Assembly: GCA_018656855.1 (NCBI GenBank)
Contig: JABHYP010000034.1
Span: forward strand, 1-6,251
Direction of reading: 5' to 3'
DNA length: 6,251 bases
From: Candidatus Latescibacterota bacterium
GTDB taxonomy: Bacteria > Latescibacterota > Latescibacteria > Latescibacterales > Latescibacteraceae
Shown: positions 4,739-6,251 of the stretch, one piece after another
How positions within the stretch are numbered: position 1 is the first letter of the stretch
Layout of the letters: the number at the start of each line of letters is the position of its first letter
Position numbers and translations under genes: made by a program
Notes under the pieces: model-generated
What the model saw: the letters and a program-made list of their open reading frames with translations, nothing else
Told to the model about the DNA's origin: nothing
The model's database searches: none

Positions 4739-5893
4739 TCAAAACGCCGAAACGGAAAAACTTTCCGCAAGCTTTCGGGCGCTGTCTTCCCATGAAAATT
4801 CATTGAGCACACGCTCGCGGCTCCTGCGGCCCATATCGGCACTTTTGTCCGGGTTATCAAGGAGGTGCCGGATTTTTTCTGCGAGTTCTTCGGGATTTTC
4901 CGGATCGACACGATAACCGGATACGCCGTCCTCAACCGCTGCCGAAGTGCCGCCGGAACGTCCCGCTATAACCGGTTTTTCACAGGCGTTTGCCTCGATA
5001 AAAGAAATCCCGAATCCCTCTATTGAATCAGTGCTTCCCAGTACCTCCCTGTTAGGCATGACATATATATCGCAGAGCCGGTAGTAGTCGGGAAGTTCGC
5101 TATCATCAATCCTGCCGGTGAAGGTCACCCTGCCGGACAGCCCGCTTTTTGTAATTATTCCTTCGAGGCGTTCACGGTCTTCGCCTATTCCGACAATTAC
5201 ATAGTGCAGTTTATCATGGTTACGCAGGATGTCGAGCGCTTTTAATACGAGATCATGCCCTTTTCTTTCTGTAAGGCGGGATACTGTCAAAAGCACCTGT
5301 TTGTCTTCAAGCCCCAGTTTTTCTACAAGGTTCGCTGGACGAGGTCCAGGTGTAAAGGTCTCAGCGTCCACAGCAGGTATTATTTCTATGATGCGCTCTT
5401 CGGGGATACCATACTCAAGGAATTCTTCTGTTACCACAGGGCTGATTGTTACAAGGAAAGTACATTCTCTGAGCAGCGTTCCGATGATTTTCTCCTCCAG
5501 CAGCGACCGCCTGTAAGCCTTAGTTGTTTCACCGCCGTATACCCACAGAAAGCAGGGAATTCCGAACAGTTTTTGAAACATGAAACCGATCAGCCCGCTT
5601 GACAGTATCTGGCCGGTATGAATCTCCCTGACATTACGGAAAATTACGCACCAGGTGCACCAGAAAGTCATAAGTACAAACGAAACGAGCTTGCCGATTT
5701 TCCCTCCTGCGAATGTACGGAATCGTACCGGGCGAAATGCGGCTGCCCTGTCAAACGTTTCCGAATCCTTTGTGCGGGGGGTTAGCACCAGCATACGTTC
5801 AGGTGAATAATACTTCCAGACATTATAGAACAAAGTGGATATACCGCTGATTACAGGCGGAAAGTCGTTTGTCATGAGAAGAGAACGAGTCAT
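4739..5893 (-). CDS. GT4-family (GT-B fold) glycosyltransferase
   Basis: A 384-residue retaining glycosyltransferase of family GT4, normal length for the family. The N-terminal acceptor half begins with the glycine loop NDFPPVISGIST (9-20) and has VYGGET (118-123) at the position of the usual HG-acidic motif. The C-terminal donor half is typical: LTVSRLTERKGHDL (202-215) with the phosphate-contacting Arg206 and Lys211, the GRIDDSELPDYYRLCDIYVMP segment, and the Glu-x7-Glu motif EGFGISFIEANACEKPV (E292, E300) that binds the sugar nucleotide, followed by GGTSAAVEDGVSGY. The sequence most resembles PimB-like or lipid-linked sugar transferases of the inner membrane face, but donor and acceptor cannot be read. 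A hydrophobic stretch (about 68-85) may help membrane attachment. The ATG lies 6 bases after the stop of the receiver-domain gene, and its ribosome site (AAAGG) abuts that stop, so the two are cotranscribed. Confidence 0.92.
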   Translation of the reverse strand: MTRSLLMTNDFPPVISGISTLFYNVWKYYSPERMLVLTPRTKDSETFDRAAAFRPVRFRTFAGGKIGKLVSFVLMTFWCTWCVIFRNVREIHTGQILSSGLIGFMFQKLFGIPCFLWVYGGETTKAYRRSLLEEKIIGTLLRECTFLVTISPVVTEEFLEYGIPEERIIEIIPAVDAETFTPGPRPANLVEKLGLEDKQVLLTVSRLTERKGHDLVLKALDILRNHDKLHYVIVGIGEDRERLEGIITKSGLSGRVTFTGRIDDSELPDYYRLCDIYVMPNREVLGSTDSIEGFGISFIEANACEKPVIAGRSGGTSAAVEDGVSGYRVDPENPEELAEKIRHLLDNPDKSADMGRRSRERVLNEFSWEDSARKLAESFSVSAF

Positions 5894-5899
5894 AACACT

Positions 5900-6251
5900 T
5901 CACCTTTCATTATCATTCTTATCCAGCACATTTCTCACTGCTACAACCAGGTCGGCGACGTGAAAAGGTTTCAATATATAATCGTCTGCCCTGAGTTCGG
6001 CGAATGACTTTCGGTCACTTTCAAAATCATGACCCGTTGTAATAATAACCGCTACTTCGGAATTTATACGGCGCACTTTTTCGAGAACCTCACGCCCGTG
6101 TATATCAGGAAGCCCCAAGTCGAGAACCAGAAGGTTGATATTGTTCCGTTCTTTCATAAAACACTCAATACATTCACTCCCGTTTGCCGCCGGAAAAACA
6201 GTAAATCCCTGGCGTTCGAGCATTATCGTGCCGAGCGAGCGGATTATTTCA
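5900..6251 (-). CDS. Receiver (REC) domain, C-terminal part, cut by right window edge
   Basis: C-terminal end of a two-component phosphoreceiver domain. The open frame runs unbroken to the window edge; upstream of the first internal ATG (6223) it reads EIIRSLGTIMLERQGFTVFPAANG, which is helix 1 and strand 2 of a receiver domain, so that ATG is not the start. Landmarks: the phospho-acceptor Asp in NLLVLDLGLPDIHG, the switch Thr in VIITTGH, and the conserved Lys in DDYILKPF. The N-terminal acidic pair lies outside the window. The protein ends right after the receiver domain with no output domain, so it is either a single-domain response regulator or, since the helix 1 wording is common there, the C-terminal receiver of a hybrid histidine kinase. 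It is followed closely by the glycosyltransferase gene, which may be cotranscribed or share its function. Confidence 0.88.
   Translation of the reverse strand, partial: EIIRSLGTIMLERQGFTVFPAANGSECIECFMKERNNINLLVLDLGLPDIHGREVLEKVRRINSEVAVIITTGHDFESDRKSFAELRADDYILKPFHVADLVVAVRNVLDKNDNER

Noticed and set aside
1..6251. CRISPR arrays, tRNA genes, insertion sequences or integrase genes
   Set aside because: No direct repeats with regular spacing, no cloverleaf-forming segment with T-arm consensus, and no transposase or integrase motif was seen on either strand.

Overview
The window looks like chromosomal DNA from a Gram-negative-type bacterium. The bases for this are an A-type RNase P RNA, Shine-Dalgarno-led genes, -35/-10 promoters of the housekeeping type, and an ECF sigma factor paired with a membrane anti-sigma factor. 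I cannot place it in a phylum: nothing here is diagnostic, and an uncultivated lineage is possible. Nearly everything lies on the minus strand. The only plus-strand gene I support is a 58-codon HicB-like gene.

In minus-strand order (right to left): (i) the C-terminal part of a receiver-domain protein, cut by the right edge, which could be a response regulator or the end of a hybrid histidine kinase. It is followed 6 bases later by a GT4-family glycosyltransferase. (ii) After a short gap with a possible weak terminator and a near-consensus promoter (TTGACA-17-TACAAT) comes a two-gene operon: a 2-TM potassium channel with a cytoplasmic RCK region, then a stand-alone cyclic-nucleotide-binding-domain protein whose ATG overlaps the channel stop (ATGA). 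(iii) A strong 13-bp inverted repeat separates this operon from the convergent, apparently orphan HicB-like gene. (iv) An AT-rich stretch of about 390 bases carries the hicB promoter and nested palindromes in front of the next operon. (v) That operon is ECF sigma factor, zinc-finger anti-sigma factor, YbjQ-family protein, and a two-TM bPH2 (DUF304) protein. The first three genes overlap by four bases (GTGA, ATGA). (vi) At the left edge lies the 5' part of rnpB (RNase P RNA) with its own promoter.

Two modules invite functional reading. The channel/CNBD pair looks like a ligand-gated K+ channel whose nucleotide-sensing part is a separate, translationally coupled polypeptide instead of a fused domain. 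The sigma/anti-sigma pair probably controls its own operon; YbjQ and the membrane bPH2 protein may be its effectors or part of its sensing chain, because the anti-sigma factor has almost no extracytoplasmic portion to sense with. Both readings are inference from gene order and domain content.
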